A DNA stretch of 64,000 nucleotides from Qaidamihabitans albus. Lineage in GTDB: Bacteria; Actinomycetota; Actinomycetes; Mycobacteriales; Pseudonocardiaceae. This document shows, one piece after another, positions 43,378 to 51,412 of the stretch. Below the pieces are notes generated by a model. That model had not been told where the DNA came from. It was given only the letters and a program-made list of their open reading frames with translations, and searched no databases. Each line of letters begins with the position of its first letter. Position 1 is the stretch's first letter. Location of the stretch: assembly GCF_016464705.1 (NCBI RefSeq), contig NZ_JAEHOB010000013.1, positions 62,001 to 126,000 of the forward strand. Reading direction: 5' to 3'. A program made the translations under genes and the position numbers.

Positions 43378-44046
43378 ATGACTGAGACGGCGCGACTGCA
43401 GGGCGGCGACGGGGGCGACGGCACGGGCGCCGGGCAGTTCGGCCGCGGGGTGCGGCTACCCCGCAGCGAGCGCCGCGCGCAGTTGCTGGCCGCCGCGCAG
43501 CGGGTCTTCGCGGCGAACGGCTATCACGCCGCCGCGATGGACGACATCGCCGAGCAGGCCGGCGTCAGCAAGCCGGTGCTCTACCAGCACTTCCCCGGCA
43601 AGCTCGATCTCTACATCGCGCTGCTGGAGAGCCACGTCGACCACCTGGTCGGGCGCGTGCAGGAGGCGCTGTCGTCGACGACGGACAACAAGCAGCGGGT
43701 GCAGAACGCCGTCGGCGCGTTCTTCGACTTCGTCAACGGCGACGTCGGCGCGTTCCGCATGGTGTTCGAGTCGGACCTGCGCGGGGAGCCCGCCGTGCAG
43801 GAGGCCGTCGACCGGGCGACCTCCGCGAGCGTCGACGCGATCACCGAGACGATCACCGCGGACGCCGGTCTTGACGAGGGCAAGGCGCGGTTGCTGGCCG
43901 TCGGCCTGGTGGGGATGAGCCAGGTCAGCGCACGGTTCTGGCTCGCACATCACAGTTCGATGAGCCGCGAGGAGGCGGTGGCGCTGACCTCGACGCTGGC
44001 CTGGCGGGGCATCGGCGCCGGCTTCCCGCTGCACCAGCACTCGTGA
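43378..44046 (+). CDS. TetR-family transcriptional regulator (Rv3208-like)
   Basis: This 222-residue protein has an N-terminal HTH at about residues 27-75 (RRAQLLAAAQRVFAANGYHA, DDIAEQAGVSKPVLYQHF) and a helical ligand/dimer domain after it. A poly-Gly/Asp-rich lead of about 25 residues precedes the HTH. A TAATGT box at 43310-43315 with TTGGCG 19 bases upstream could be its promoter. GGAGGCGGG precedes the ATG. The TGA stop lies in the left arm of family A element copy 3. Confidence 0.87.
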   Translation: MTETARLQGGDGGDGTGAGQFGRGVRLPRSERRAQLLAAAQRVFAANGYHAAAMDDIAEQAGVSKPVLYQHFPGKLDLYIALLESHVDHLVGRVQEALSSTTDNKQRVQNAVGAFFDFVNGDVGAFRMVFESDLRGEPAVQEAVDRATSASVDAITETITADAGLDEGKARLLAVGLVGMSQVSARFWLAHHSSMSREEAVALTSTLAWRGIGAGFPLHQHS

Positions 44047-44085
44047 GTGGCCACACGAGTTAGAACTCGCGTGCGCACTCACGAG
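44040..44085. repeat. Family A palindromic element, copy 3
   Basis: Arms CTCGTGAG (44040-44047) and CTCACGAG (44078-44085) with core ACACGAGTTAGAAC. The left arm supplies the stop of the TetR gene (TGA 44044-44046), and the core supplies the stop of the convergent hydrolase gene (TAA, complement of 44060-44062), so two genes end inside one 46-bp element. Confidence 0.85.
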
Positions 44086-44974
44086 TGAGCTGGGCCGCCA
44101 CCTCGTGCGGCCGCTCCTGCGGGAGCATGTGCCCGGCGCCCGGACAGCGGACGAGTCGCGCGCCGGGCAGTTCGGCGGCGATGGCCTCGGCGTGCGGGAG
44201 CGGGCAGAGTCGGTCGCGATCCCCGGCGAGCACGACCGTCCGCGTGGTCCGCAGTGCGGCCAGCGCGGTGCGCCGGTCGTGCAGCGAGATGTCCTGCTGG
44301 AAACCGCCGATGCTGGCCGGGTGGGCCCGCCGCAGCTGGTCGGCGACCGAGGCGACGTCCGCGCGGCGCGGGCGCCTGCCGAACACCAGCCAGCGCGCGC
44401 CCGCCCTGGCGGCAGCGGGACGGACCGGCAGCGCGTCCCTGCGGTAGGACACCAGCAGGTCCGCCAGCCGCCGCTCGGCGCGGGCCGCCCCGCTGCCGGC
44501 CACCCCGGGCAGGCCGAGCGTGATGCGATCCAGCCCGCCGCACGACGTCGCGACGAACGCGACCCCGTCGACGCGGTCGCCGACCAGCCGGGGATGCCGG
44601 TCGGCCAGCGCCATGATCGTCATCCCGCCCATCGAGTGCCCTGCCAGCACGAGCCTGCCGTCGGGCACCCGGGCGGTGAGCAACTCGGCGAGGTCGTCGG
44701 CGAGCCGGTCGATCGTCGCGGTGCCGGGGCGCGCGGGCGCCGAAGCGCCGTGCCCACGCAGGTCGTAGCGCAGCACCCGCCGCTCCGGCGGGAGCTGCCC
44801 GACCACCCGGTTCCAGGTCCGCCGGTCCTGGGTCCACCCGTGCACGAGTACCAGCGTGGTCGCGGCCTCGCGCGGACCGGCCAGCTCGACATGCAGCGCC
44901 GTGCCGTCCCCGGTGACGAACGGCGAGGGCCGCACGACGGTGCGGGACTTGCCGGGCACGGCAGGGGCGCTCAT
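44060..44974 (-). CDS. Alpha/beta hydrolase
   Basis: This 304-residue protein has LVLVHGWTQDRRTWN (oxyanion loop), the nucleophile elbow GHSMGG, acid Asp in VVLAGDRDRLCP, and His in CPGAGHMLPQERP. It is similar in layout to haloperoxidase-like or lipase-like hydrolases, but the substrate is unknown. It overlaps the upstream di-iron oxygenase gene by 4 bp (ATGA), so both work together, and its last residues (TRECAREF) are encoded by family A element copy 3, suggesting that the element landed on the gene end. Confidence 0.83.
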   Translation of the reverse strand: MSAPAVPGKSRTVVRPSPFVTGDGTALHVELAGPREAATTLVLVHGWTQDRRTWNRVVGQLPPERRVLRYDLRGHGASAPARPGTATIDRLADDLAELLTARVPDGRLVLAGHSMGGMTIMALADRHPRLVGDRVDGVAFVATSCGGLDRITLGLPGVAGSGAARAERRLADLLVSYRRDALPVRPAAARAGARWLVFGRRPRRADVASVADQLRRAHPASIGGFQQDISLHDRRTALAALRTTRTVVLAGDRDRLCPLPHAEAIAAELPGARLVRCPGAGHMLPQERPHEVAAQLTRECAREF

Positions 44975-45885
44975 CGGTTCGGCAGCAGGAACGACCGCCG
45001 CCACCAGCGCATGCCGGGGGCGCCGACGAGGCCTGCCTCGTCCAGGAACGGCATGATCCGTTCGCCCGCGTAGCGGACCGTGTCCTGCCAGTACGGGTTG
45101 TTCATTGCGGCCCGGTAGCCGTCGCGCGGCCGGATACCCACGGCCTTGTAGACGGCGGGGTTCACCAGGCTGCGGGTGACCTCGTGGGACACGACCGCGA
45201 TCAGCAGCCGCTGGTACGCCTTCTCCCCCGGGGACAGCCCGGCCATCCCCCTGGTGACCTCCTCGCGGGCGAACGTGACGTGCCGCGCCTCCTCGAGGAC
45301 GTGGATGCGGTTGACCATGCGCACGAGCGGCTGTATCTCCGGGTCGTTCATCTGCTCGCGCTGCAGGCGGTCCAGCACCTCCTCGGCGACGAGGATCGAG
45401 CCGTAGAGCGCAGGGCCGTAGCCGATGACCGGGAGGATCTTGCCCAGCCTGCGGCGCCACTTCACCGGGCCGTACGGCGGGCAGCCGACGCGCTCGGCCA
45501 TCCGGGCGAACATCGTCGAGTGCCTGCACTCGTCGGCGATCTCGGTGAGCGCGTACTGCGCGTGGTTGGTCGTCGGGTCGGCGTTGTAGACCTCCTTGAG
45601 CAGCATCTGCATCAGCAGGATCTCGAACCAGAGGCCGTTGGTGGCCACGCTGGCGAGCTCGTGCTTGCCCAGCTCGATGCGCTGCTCGTGGCTCAGCCGC
45701 TCCCAGAGCTCGGTGCCGTAGAGGGTCGAGCGGTGCGCGGGGATGTAGCGCTTGCCCTCGACCAGCGGCGCGTCCCAGTCGACGTCGACCTCGGGGTCGT
45801 AGAACTTGTTCGCCGAGGACTTCAGCAGCCGCGCCGCGGTCTTCTCGCGACCGGCCTCGTCGAGGGTCCGCGTCATCCCCGTCAT
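44971..45885 (-). CDS. AurF-like di-iron oxygenase
   Basis: This 304-residue helical protein belongs to the family of p-aminobenzoate N-oxygenase AurF and related di-iron enzymes. Metal ligands are suggested by E in FEILLMQMLLKE, EIADECRHS (ExxxCRH), EEVLDRLQRE and HVLEEARHVTFAREE. The substrate could be an amine or a fatty chain; not decidable. ATG 45883-45885 (an ATG nine bases in is an alternative). The gene is divergent from a TetR gene with a palindrome between them, and is coupled to the hydrolase at 44060. Confidence 0.83.
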   Translation of the reverse strand: MTGMTRTLDEAGREKTAARLLKSSANKFYDPEVDVDWDAPLVEGKRYIPAHRSTLYGTELWERLSHEQRIELGKHELASVATNGLWFEILLMQMLLKEVYNADPTTNHAQYALTEIADECRHSTMFARMAERVGCPPYGPVKWRRRLGKILPVIGYGPALYGSILVAEEVLDRLQREQMNDPEIQPLVRMVNRIHVLEEARHVTFAREEVTRGMAGLSPGEKAYQRLLIAVVSHEVTRSLVNPAVYKAVGIRPRDGYRAAMNNPYWQDTVRYAGERIMPFLDEAGLVGAPGMRWWRRSFLLPNR

Positions 45886-45911
45886 AGCTGCCACACCTTC
45901 CCCGTTTGCAT

Positions 45912-45932
45912 GTAACCTCAGGTAACAGTTAC
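45912..45932. promoter_or_regulatory. Candidate TetR operator in the AurF/TetR divergent gap
   Basis: The 57-bp gap holds GTAAC at 45912-45916 and 45922-45926 and the inverted GTTAC at 45928-45932, giving overlapping dyads around GGTAACAGTTAC. The position between a TetR gene and its divergent target is typical of an autoregulated operator; binding by this TetR is inferred. Confidence 0.6.
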
Positions 45933-45942
45933 TTCTGGTAGC

Positions 45943-46713
45943 ATGAACGGCATGCCCGACCGTGTCAAGCGCCACAACAAGCACGCCAGCAAGCAGCCCG
46001 CGCCGGGCGCCGGGGATGCGCGCCGCGACCGCTGGCGCAAGCACCGCGTCGCCCGCCGCGCCGAGTTCGTGGAGGCGGCGCTGAGAGCGCTCGACGAGCA
46101 CGGCCCCGAGCTGGGCATGGAAGACATCGCCGCCGCGGCCGGGGTCACCAAACCCGTGCTGTACCGGCATTTCGAGGACAAGGCGGATCTCTACCTCGCG
46201 CTCGGCCAGCGGGGTACGGAACTCCTCTTCGAGCGGCTCATCCCGGCGATCAACGCCGAGCTCGCGCCGGTGCCGCGGATCAGGATGGCGCTCGACGCCT
46301 TCTTCACGGTGATCGAGGAGCATCCGAACCTCTACCGCCTGCTGGCCCGCGGGTCGTTCCAGGACCGGCCGGTCGACGCCGACGTCGTGGCCGAGGACAA
46401 GGAGGTCATCGCCACCGCGCTGACCGCGCTGCTCGGCGACTACATGCGGATGTTCGACATGGACTCGGGCGCGGCCGAGCCGTGGGCCTACGGCATCGTC
46501 GGCATGGTCCAGAACACCGGGGAATGGTGGCTGGAGAAGCGGACGATGAGCCGCGACAGCGTGGTCGAGTACCTCACGCAGATCATCTGGGCCGCGATCG
46601 ACGGCCTGACCCGGCAGCGCGGGATCGTGATCGAGCCGAACGTCCCGCTGGCGGAGAACAAGGTCGTCAAGCTGGCCGACCACGCCACCGAGAGGACGGG
46701 AGACTCAGCATGA
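45943..46713 (+). CDS. TetR-family transcriptional regulator
   Basis: This 256-residue protein has a basic lead of about 35 residues, then HTH at about 36-85 (RAEFVEAALRALDEHGPELG, EDIAAAAGVTKPVLYRHF) and a helical C-terminal domain (ERL.., FFTVIEEHPNLYRLLARG). It resembles the regulators paired with AurF-like oxygenase genes. It starts at ATG 45943 (a second ATG at 45952 is possible) and ends in a 4-bp overlap with the DUF4873 gene. It likely represses the divergent oxygenase-hydrolase unit through the repeats at 45912-45932. Confidence 0.87.
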   Translation: MNGMPDRVKRHNKHASKQPAPGAGDARRDRWRKHRVARRAEFVEAALRALDEHGPELGMEDIAAAAGVTKPVLYRHFEDKADLYLALGQRGTELLFERLIPAINAELAPVPRIRMALDAFFTVIEEHPNLYRLLARGSFQDRPVDADVVAEDKEVIATALTALLGDYMRMFDMDSGAAEPWAYGIVGMVQNTGEWWLEKRTMSRDSVVEYLTQIIWAAIDGLTRQRGIVIEPNVPLAENKVVKLADHATERTGDSA

Positions 46714-47045
46714 GCGAGACCGGCGAGCACGACGAGGACGGCTACCGCGGGCCGGCCACCCTCCTGCTGGCGGACACCGAGGTGCCCGTCGAGGTCGAGC
46801 TGCGCGGGTATTTCCAGCCGATCGACGGCTACTACCACTGGTACGGCCGGGTGAAGGCGAACGAGCGGGTCTCCGAGCTCGCGCAGGGCCGGAAGAAGAA
46901 GGCCGAGATCCGCACGCCGCAGGGCTCGGCGCACGGTGAGCTGTCCGATCCGGACCCGTGGGACCGCTACCGGATCATGGGCACGAGCACGCCGCCGTTC
47001 ACGCTGCCCGCCTGGTCAGAGGTCGTGAGTGCGGAGACGAGTTAG
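46710..47045 (+). CDS. DUF4873 domain protein
   Basis: This 111-residue protein has the DUF4873 pattern: GYRGPATLLLADTEVPVEVE, ELRGYFQPIDGYYHWYGR and SDPDPWDRYRIMGTSTPPF. Family members occur alone or at the C-terminus of flavin monooxygenases; their role is unknown. It overlaps the TetR gene by 4 bp. Its last residues (VVSAETS) and TAG stop (47043-47045) come from family A element copy 4, so the element is at, and partly inside, the gene end. Confidence 0.82.
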   Translation: MSETGEHDEDGYRGPATLLLADTEVPVEVELRGYFQPIDGYYHWYGRVKANERVSELAQGRKKKAEIRTPQGSAHGELSDPDPWDRYRIMGTSTPPFTLPAWSEVVSAETS

Positions 47046-47068
47046 AACTCGGCTGCGCACTCACGACC
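47031..47068. repeat. Family A palindromic element, copy 4
   Basis: Perfect 12-bp arms GGTCGTGAGTGC (47031-47042) and GCACTCACGACC (47057-47068) around the core GAGACGAGTTAGAAC. The core provides the TAG stop of the DUF4873 gene. The convergent DUF3107 gene ends 25 bp further on. Confidence 0.88.
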
Positions 47069-47092
47069 GGTGGTGACCAGGCGCGGGGCGAT

Positions 47093-47323
47093 TCAGGAAC
47101 CGACGGCGAAACCGACCTTGCGAACGTCGGACGGCGCGATCTCGACGTAGGCGATCCGGTCCGCCGGAACGAGGTACTTGCGCCCCTTCTCGTCGGTCAG
47201 GCGGAACAGGCCGTCGTCGGCACCCAGCGCGTCGGAGACCAGCTTCTCGACCTCGTCGGTCGTCTGGCCGCTGGTCACCACCAGCTCCCGCGGGGTGTCC
47301 TTGATGCCGATCTTGACCTCCAC
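47093..47323 (-). CDS. DUF3107 protein (TB9.4/Rv3208A-like)
   Basis: This 76-residue conserved actinobacterial protein matches the DUF3107 family: VKIGIKDTPRELVV at the start, FRLTDEKGRKYLVPADRIAYVEI, and the terminal VRKVGFAVG. The pattern suggests a small ATP-synthase-epsilon-like or Hfq-like beta fold, but no function is established. It starts at GTG 47321-47323 with CGGAGG six bases upstream. The M. tuberculosis counterpart sits between the TetR gene (Rv3208) and the ferritin-like gene, as here. Confidence 0.9.
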   Translation of the reverse strand: MEVKIGIKDTPRELVVTSGQTTDEVEKLVSDALGADDGLFRLTDEKGRKYLVPADRIAYVEIAPSDVRKVGFAVGS

Positions 47324-47379
47324 GTGCGACCTCCGCCTGTGTAGCTGCCTGTGTTCGCTGCCGTTCGTTCCTGTTCAGG

Positions 47380-48036
47380 CTAACCGAGCCCGAGCACCTG
47401 CATCCGCTTGGTGTGGCCCTGCTGGAGCCGGCGGAACAGCGCCGCGATGCCGGAGAGGTCGCCCGACCCGCTCACGATCAGCTCGGTGAGGCCGTCCCGC
47501 TCGGCGACGATGTACTGGGCCTGGGTCAGCGCCTCGCCGAGCAGCCTGCGGCCCCACAGCGCGAGCCGGTCCCGCTGCTTGGCGTCCGCCGTGATCGCCG
47601 CGTCGACCTCGCGTTCGGCGAACGCCGAGTGGCCGGTGTCGGCCAGCACGGTGCGCACCAGCTCGCCGGTCTCGTCGTCGAGCCACTCGGCCATCTCGCG
47701 GTACAGGTCCGCCGCGAGCCCGTCGAAGACGTAGGCCTTGACCAGCGACTCCAGCCACGACTTCGGCGCCGTGGAGTTCTGGAAGGCGTCGACGTGCCCG
47801 ACGAACGGCCGCATCGCGTCCTCGACCGCCACACCGTGGTCGGCCAGATGGCGCTCCAGCAGCCGGTAGTGGCCGATCTCGGCGGCCGCCATCGTGGACA
47901 GCGCGGCCCGCCCGGCCAGCGTCGGCGCGGCCCTTGCGTCCTCGGCCAGCCGGTCGAACGCCGAGAGCTCGCCGTACGCCAGCACGCCGAGCAGGTCCAC
48001 CACGCCGGGGCCGATCCGCGCCTTCGCCTCAGTCAC
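47380..48036 (-). CDS. Ferritin-like fold protein (Rv3210c-like)
   Basis: This 218-residue all-helical protein resembles the ferritin-like/MiaE-like di-iron family. Possible metal ligands are Glu in [13 protein letters not shown] in [16 protein letters not shown], and E..H pairs further on ([13 protein letters not shown]). It is annotated in relatives as a ferritin-like protein of unknown function; tRNA hydroxylation or rubrerythrin-like activity is only suggested. It starts at GTG 48034-48036. It is divergent from rhlE across a long leader, in the same order as Rv3210c and Rv3211. Confidence 0.8.
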   Translation of the reverse strand: MTEAKARIGPGVVDLLGVLAYGELSAFDRLAEDARAAPTLAGRAALSTMAAAEIGHYRLLERHLADHGVAVEDAMRPFVGHVDAFQNSTAPKSWLESLVKAYVFDGLAADLYREMAEWLDDETGELVRTVLADTGHSAFAEREVDAAITADAKQRDRLALWGRRLLGEALTQAQYIVAERDGLTELIVSGSGDLSGIAALFRRLQQGHTKRMQVLGLG

Positions 48037-48376
48037 GGTTTCACCGTAGTCGGCGCCCAGGAGACCAACGACACGCCATTCGATGCGACCATGCTCACCG
48101 ACCGGGTGGGTGGTCCGGTTACACTTCGAGTGGTAGTGGAGGTTTTTCCACCGTGCCGTGGTCGTGTGCCACGTGCCGCCCGGACCTCCACGACAGAAGA
48201 CAGTGTGCGTGCACGCCTCGAGCGGCATTCCCGCGCAGGAACGGCTCCGCCCGTATTTCGCGGAGCGTGGAAAACGAATTCCGCGTGGTCGAGTGTCGAG
48301 CAATACCTGGCCGTGCGCGCTGGTATGAGAGAGGCGATTCGAAATCAACCAGAACGACAACCCGAGCACCGATCCG
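48037..48376 (+). other. 340-bp gene-free leader upstream of rhlE
   Basis: No gene is supported here. It contains a TACACT box (48119-48124) that could be a -10 element, a short stem GTGGA/TCCAC around a T-run (48136-48151), and a seven-pair stem GCTCCGC-n9-GCGGAGC (48244-48266), so a structured 5' UTR of over 200 bases for the helicase is plausible. An in-frame stretch before the GTG of rhlE (from 48329, after a TGA) has no ATG, GTG or TTG. Confidence 0.5.
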
Positions 48377-50041
48377 GTGGAGCTGGAGCACAGCGAGAAC
48401 GGCGTGCCCCCCACCGACCCCTCACATCCGTTGCAGGCCGGTGCCCCTGTGCAGGACGAGTCCCCCACCTTCGCCGAGTTCGGCGTCCACCCCGACATCG
48501 TCAGGGCGCTCAACGAGGCGGGCATCGAACGGACGTTCGCGATCCAGTCGCTGACGCTGCCGCTCGCGCTGGGTGGCGAGGACCTGATCGGGCAGGCCCG
48601 TACGGGCATGGGCAAGACGCTCGGTTTCGGCGTCCCACTGCTGCAGCGGCTCACTGTGCCCGGCGACGGCACGCCGCAGGCGCTCGTCGTGGTGCCCACC
48701 CGCGAGCTCTGCCTGCAGGTCACCCATGACCTCACCGACGCGGCCAAGCATCTGGGCGTGCGCACCCTCGCCATCTACGGTGGCCGCCCCTACGAGCCGC
48801 AGGTCGAGGCGCTGCGCAAGGGCGTCGACCTGGTGATCGGCACCCCCGGCAGGCTGCTCGACCTCGCCGAGCAGCGGCACCTGGTGCTCGGCAAGGTCCG
48901 CGGGCTGGTGCTGGACGAGGCCGACGAGATGCTCGACCTCGGCTTCCTGCCGGACATCGAGCGCATCCTGCGGATGGTGCCGGAGCAGCGGCAGACCATG
49001 CTGTTCTCCGCCACCATGCCCGGCCCGATCATCACGCTGGCCCGCACGTTCCTCACCCAGCCGACGCACATCCGCGCCGAGGAGAACGACGCCGGTGCGG
49101 TGCACGAGCGCACCGCGCAGTTCGTCTACCGGGCGCACTCGCTCGACAAGCCGGAGCTGGTCGCCAGGGTGCTCCAGGCGACCGACCGCGGGCTCACGAT
49201 GATCTTCACCCGCACCAAGCGCACCGCGCAGAAGGTGGCCGACGATCTCGCGGAGCGCGGTTTCGCCGCCGCGGCGGTACACGGCGACCTGGGCCAGGGC
49301 GCCCGTGAGCAGGCGCTGCGCGCGTTCCGCTCCGGCAAGGTGGACGTGCTGGTCGCCACCGACGTCGCCGCCCGTGGCATCGACGTCACCGACGTCACGC
49401 ACGTGGTCAACTACCAGACGCCGGACGACGAGAAGACCTACATCCACCGGATCGGCCGCACCGGCCGCGCCGGCAAGACCGGCGTCGCCGTCACCCTCGT
49501 CGACTGGGACGAGACGCCACGCTGGAAGCTGATCTCCGACGCGCTGGGCCTGGACATGCCGGAGCCCGCGGAGACCTACTCGACGTCGAAGCACCTCTAC
49601 AGCGACCTCGGCATCCCGGCGGACGCCACCGGCAGGCTCCCCATGGGCAAGCGCACCAGGGCGGGGCTTTCCGCCGAGCCGGAGGAGGACTTCGGCGGCA
49701 AGCGCCGGGACCACTCCGGCCCCGCACGCTCGCGGAGCGGGCGCGGCACCCCGCGCCGGCGCACCCGCGGCGGCGGGGAGGCGGCCGGGACCGGAGCCAC
49801 CGGATCCACCGACACGGCGAAGACCGAGGCGGACGGCAGTGCTGGTGGCGGTGGCGAGAGCGGCCGGCCACGGCGGCGGCGTACCCGCGGCGGCGGCAAC
49901 AAGCCGGCAGGCGAGGCCGCCGCCACCACCGAGAACCGCGAGCCCGGCTCCGGTGACGGCGGCGAGCGGCCTGCCCGGCGCCGCAGGCGGCGGCGTGGCG
50001 GCACACCCAACACGGCCGAGACGCCCGCCTCGGCAGACTGA
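48377..50041 (+). CDS. DEAD-box RNA helicase (RhlE-like)
   Basis: This 554-residue ATP-dependent RNA helicase has the Q motif region [20 protein letters not shown] with [12 protein letters not shown], Walker [13 protein letters not shown] in [16 protein letters not shown] in LFSATMPG, and motif [12 protein letters not shown]. The last 110 residues are a basic, glycine-rich tail with RRRTRGGG units that should bind RNA. It starts at GTG 48377, the first usable start after an in-frame TGA at 48326. It corresponds to Rv3211 (rhlE) by position and is followed by the Rv3212-like gene at 42 bp. A long leader suggests post-transcriptional or cold-stress control. Confidence 0.9.
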   Translation: MELEHSENGVPPTDPSHPLQAGAPVQDESPTFAEFGVHPDIVRALNEAGIERTFAIQSLTLPLALGGEDLIGQARTGMGKTLGFGVPLLQRLTVPGDGTPQALVVVPTRELCLQVTHDLTDAAKHLGVRTLAIYGGRPYEPQVEALRKGVDLVIGTPGRLLDLAEQRHLVLGKVRGLVLDEADEMLDLGFLPDIERILRMVPEQRQTMLFSATMPGPIITLARTFLTQPTHIRAEENDAGAVHERTAQFVYRAHSLDKPELVARVLQATDRGLTMIFTRTKRTAQKVADDLAERGFAAAAVHGDLGQGAREQALRAFRSGKVDVLVATDVAARGIDVTDVTHVVNYQTPDDEKTYIHRIGRTGRAGKTGVAVTLVDWDETPRWKLISDALGLDMPEPAETYSTSKHLYSDLGIPADATGRLPMGKRTRAGLSAEPEEDFGGKRRDHSGPARSRSGRGTPRRRTRGGGEAAGTGATGSTDTAKTEADGSAGGGGESGRPRRRRTRGGGNKPAGEAAATTENREPGSGDGGERPARRRRRRRGGTPNTAETPASAD

Positions 50042-50083
50042 TCCCGGACGCGTTCGCCGGACCAGGATCAGGAGCACGAGGAC

Positions 50084-51412
50084 GTGAACGAGCCGCACGG
50101 GAGGCATCGCAGGGCCGAGACCGGCGTCGGCGCGGAGGACGTGCTCGCCACGTCCTCCCCCGCCGAGCACACCGGCCCCCGGCACTCCGCGGCGCCCCGC
50201 GTGCGCCGCTCGCCGTGGGACCGGCGGCGCGACCGCGTCCTCGCCGCGCTCCTGGTCGTGGCGTGGGTCGCGGCGGGCGTGCTGGTGTGGACGTTCAGCG
50301 ACAGCCGGGCGACCACCCAGGAGACGGCCGCACCGCCCCCGGCGCTGCCCCCCGCGCCGGAGTCGGTGCCGGACGATCTCGCCGAGGTGTGGCGAGCGCC
50401 GAGCGACGCGACCCCCGTGCCGGTCGCGGAGGACTCCGCGGTGGTGGCCGCGTCGGACGGGGAGGTCACCGGGCGTGATCCGCTGACCGGCGAGGTGCGC
50501 TGGCGCTACGCCAGGGATCTCCAGCTGTGCACGGTCGCCGGCGCGTGGTCGAAGGCGGTGGCCGTCTACCGCAAGGACACCGGCTGCAGCGAGGTCACCC
50601 AGCTCGACCCGGCCACCGGCCACCGCACCGCGCAGCGAAACGGCGACGCCGAACTCGGGACCAGGCTGGTGGTCGGCGAGGGACACGTGACCGCCACCGG
50701 CGAGCGCCTGCTCAACACGTGGCGCGACGACCTGGTCAAGAGCATGGAGTACGGCCGCGTCCCGGCCAAGGTGAACCCGGACCGGCAGCCGCGCACCGGC
50801 TGCGTGTACGACTCGGTGGCGGCGGGCGCGGGCAAGGTCGGCGTCGTCGAGAGCTGCCCGCGGGAGACGGGCGACCGGCTGACCGTGCTGAAGGCGGCCG
50901 GGGAGAACGCCGACGAGCCTGAGTCGGAGTTCAGCACGGTGCTGCCCGAGCGCGGCGCACAGCTGGTGGCGATGTCGGGCGACTTCACGGCCGTCGCCCT
51001 GCCGGAGCGCGACCGGCTGGTGGTTTACGACGCCGAGGGCATCCAGCACGCCGCCTACCCGCTGGAGGTGCCGGACTCCGACCTCACGGCCAACCCGCCG
51101 GGGCGGGTGGCGCCGACCGCGAAGGGCATCGAGAACGTCTACTGGTTCACCGGGTCCAGCACGGTCGCGCTGTCCAGGGCCGACCTGGCTCCGCGATGGA
51201 CACTCGAAGGGACGCTCGGACCCGGCACCGTCTTCGGCAAGCAGATCGTCGTACCGGTCGAGAGTGGGCTCGCCGTGCTCGACGAACTCACCGGCGACAC
51301 CGCCGGGACGGTCGCCGTCGACCGGCGTGGCTATGCCGGGCCGGTCCGGCTGAACGCCATCGGCCCGGTACTGCTGGAACAGCGCGGCGGCACCCTGGTG
51401 GCACTGCGATGA
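50084..51412 (+). CDS. Membrane-anchored beta-propeller-like protein (Rv3212-like)
   Basis: This 442-residue protein has a basic cytoplasmic start (VRRSPWDRRRDRVLAALLVV), one membrane segment at about residues 52-70, and a large outer domain with repeated strands in the manner of PQQ/WD-type propellers: VTGRDPLTGEVRWRYARD, VTQLDPATGHRTAQ, VAVDRRGYAGP. Cys pairs (DLQLCTVAG, DTGCSEV) may form disulphides. It starts at GTG 50084 with an AGGAG upstream. It follows rhlE as Rv3212 follows Rv3211. Function unknown; it is coupled by ATGA to the hydrolase at 51409. Confidence 0.82.
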   Translation: MNEPHGRHRRAETGVGAEDVLATSSPAEHTGPRHSAAPRVRRSPWDRRRDRVLAALLVVAWVAAGVLVWTFSDSRATTQETAAPPPALPPAPESVPDDLAEVWRAPSDATPVPVAEDSAVVAASDGEVTGRDPLTGEVRWRYARDLQLCTVAGAWSKAVAVYRKDTGCSEVTQLDPATGHRTAQRNGDAELGTRLVVGEGHVTATGERLLNTWRDDLVKSMEYGRVPAKVNPDRQPRTGCVYDSVAAGAGKVGVVESCPRETGDRLTVLKAAGENADEPESEFSTVLPERGAQLVAMSGDFTAVALPERDRLVVYDAEGIQHAAYPLEVPDSDLTANPPGRVAPTAKGIENVYWFTGSSTVALSRADLAPRWTLEGTLGPGTVFGKQIVVPVESGLAVLDELTGDTAGTVAVDRRGYAGPVRLNAIGPVLLEQRGGTLVALR

